64,000 bases of DNA from the NCBI GenBank assembly GCA_902763805.1, contig CACWTN010000001.1, positions 133,069 through 197,068 of the forward strand, read 5' to 3'. Position 1 is the first letter of the stretch. Each line of letters opens with the position of its first letter. The notes below the pieces were generated by a model, which did not search any database, was not told the DNA's origin, and saw only the letters and a program-made list of their open reading frames with translations. Position numbers and translations under genes: made by a program. Source of the stretch: an uncultured bacterium (GTDB lineage: Bacteria; Cyanobacteriota; Vampirovibrionia; Gastranaerophilales; Gastranaerophilaceae). This document shows, one piece after another, positions 63,647 to 64,000 of this stretch.

Positions 63647-64000
63647 TAAACTTTGAATTGCCTGTTTATAGTCTTTGCTTCCGTATATGTAACTTCCTGC
63701 AACAAGAGAGGTTGCACCTAAGGACTTGCATATTTTTGCCGTAATATTATTAACACCGCCATCGACTTGTATAATTAAGTTTTCCGTAGCTTTTTCTTTT
63801 ATTTGCGGTATTTTCATGGCGCATTCGTGCATGAACTCCTGACCGCCAAACCCAGGCTCTACCGTCATAACAAGAACCAAATCGACAAGAGGTAAGTATT
63901 CAAAAATTTCTTTTGCTTCCGTTTTGGGCTTTATTGATATACCCGCCTTTATTCCAAAACTCTTTATAAGCGAAATAACCTCTTTTACTTCGTCAGAACT
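63641..64000 (-). CDS. rpe: Ribulose-phosphate 3-epimerase, 3' part
   Basis: The frame is open to the window edge; 119 residues seen, the start lies beyond 64000. LVLVMTVEPGFGGQEF, IIQVDGGVN and LGATSLVAGSYIYGSKDY are Rpe motifs. The first is the phosphate/metal-binding part of the TIM barrel. It interconverts ribulose-5-P and xylulose-5-P in the pentose phosphate pathway. Complete reading frame to the stop, no damage seen. Confidence 0.93.
   Translation of the reverse strand, partial: SSDEVKEVISLIKSFGIKAGISIKPKTEAKEIFEYLPLVDLVLVMTVEPGFGGQEFMHECAMKIPQIKEKATENLIIQVDGGVNNITAKICKSLGATSLVAGSYIYGSKDYKQAIQSLL

Overview
The window looks like chromosome from an AT-rich, anaerobic, diderm bacterium. 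The best guess is a non-photosynthetic relative of cyanobacteria (Vampirovibrionia/Melainabacteria, order Gastranaerophilales). This is inference. It rests on fermentative and oxygen-sensitive enzymes (pyruvate formate-lyase, class III NrdD), an SLH-domain envelope protein, FabI, type IV pilus genes, a flagellin, a Fur-type regulator, pilin leaders of the KKNGFTLAEVLITLAIIGV kind, and no photosynthesis or respiration genes. There is no transposase, integrase, phage block or CRISPR array in the 64 kb. The genes are mostly housekeeping, in short operons, often closed by strong bidirectional hairpin terminators.

Layout. 1-7.1 kb: SLH envelope protein, fabI, flagellin, gyrB. 7.2-9.7 kb: two accessory genes, a soluble protein resembling the cytosolic domain of the flagellar export gate FlhA, and a zinc protease with an anthrax-lethal-factor-like motif. 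9.7-13.4 kb is the most disturbed stretch: a CAT-anticodon tRNA with repeated copies of its own 5' leader, duplicated 3'-end/terminator units, phased TTGCAC repeats, GTAG-headed REP-like palindromes around rarA and a YjbR-EVE gene, then tRNA-Gly and a palindromic tRNA remnant. 13.5-25 kb: pilO-like and fused pilM/pilN-like genes, rlmB-rpoD, a large TPR protein, two coupled DNA methyltransferases, nadA-mnmA, and a pilin with a textbook promoter.

25-44 kb: panE plus a CMP-sugar synthetase, a ChbG/YdjC deacetylase divergent from a membrane GT2 glycosyltransferase, an M3-like peptidase, anmK, a pyruvate formate-lyase whose glycyl-radical domain is a separate gene, a fur-like gene with its own Fur box, a divergent XRE/AbrB-like pair, an HTH/coiled-coil gene ahead of recA, glnA, an M49-like peptidase and plsC. 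44-64 kb: GH57 glycosidase, bioB, a WG-repeat-like secreted protein, rimO, a secreted M16 protease, murD-ftsW-murG-smpB, a YkgJ cysteine-cluster protein, nrdD, an operon of three small proteins (one lipoprotein-like, one EF-hand), a lone oligopeptide-type ABC ATPase, mtnP-yggT, and the 3' part of rpe running off the window.

How it fits together. Pyruvate formate-lyase and NrdD are both glycyl-radical enzymes, so central fermentation and dNTP supply depend on strict anaerobiosis. The murD/ftsW/murG, anmK, SLH and plsC genes serve envelope building and recycling. Several large metalloproteases and the pilus, flagellin and sugar-transfer genes point to a surface-active, probably host- or community-associated life. 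The observations most worth following are the split pyruvate formate-lyase, the stand-alone FlhA-like domain, the shared N-terminal tag on two metalloproteases, and the tRNA-linked repeats at 9.8-10.4 kb. Coordinates given as starts were often moved inward from the longest open frame to an ATG with a proper Shine-Dalgarno sequence; each case is stated.
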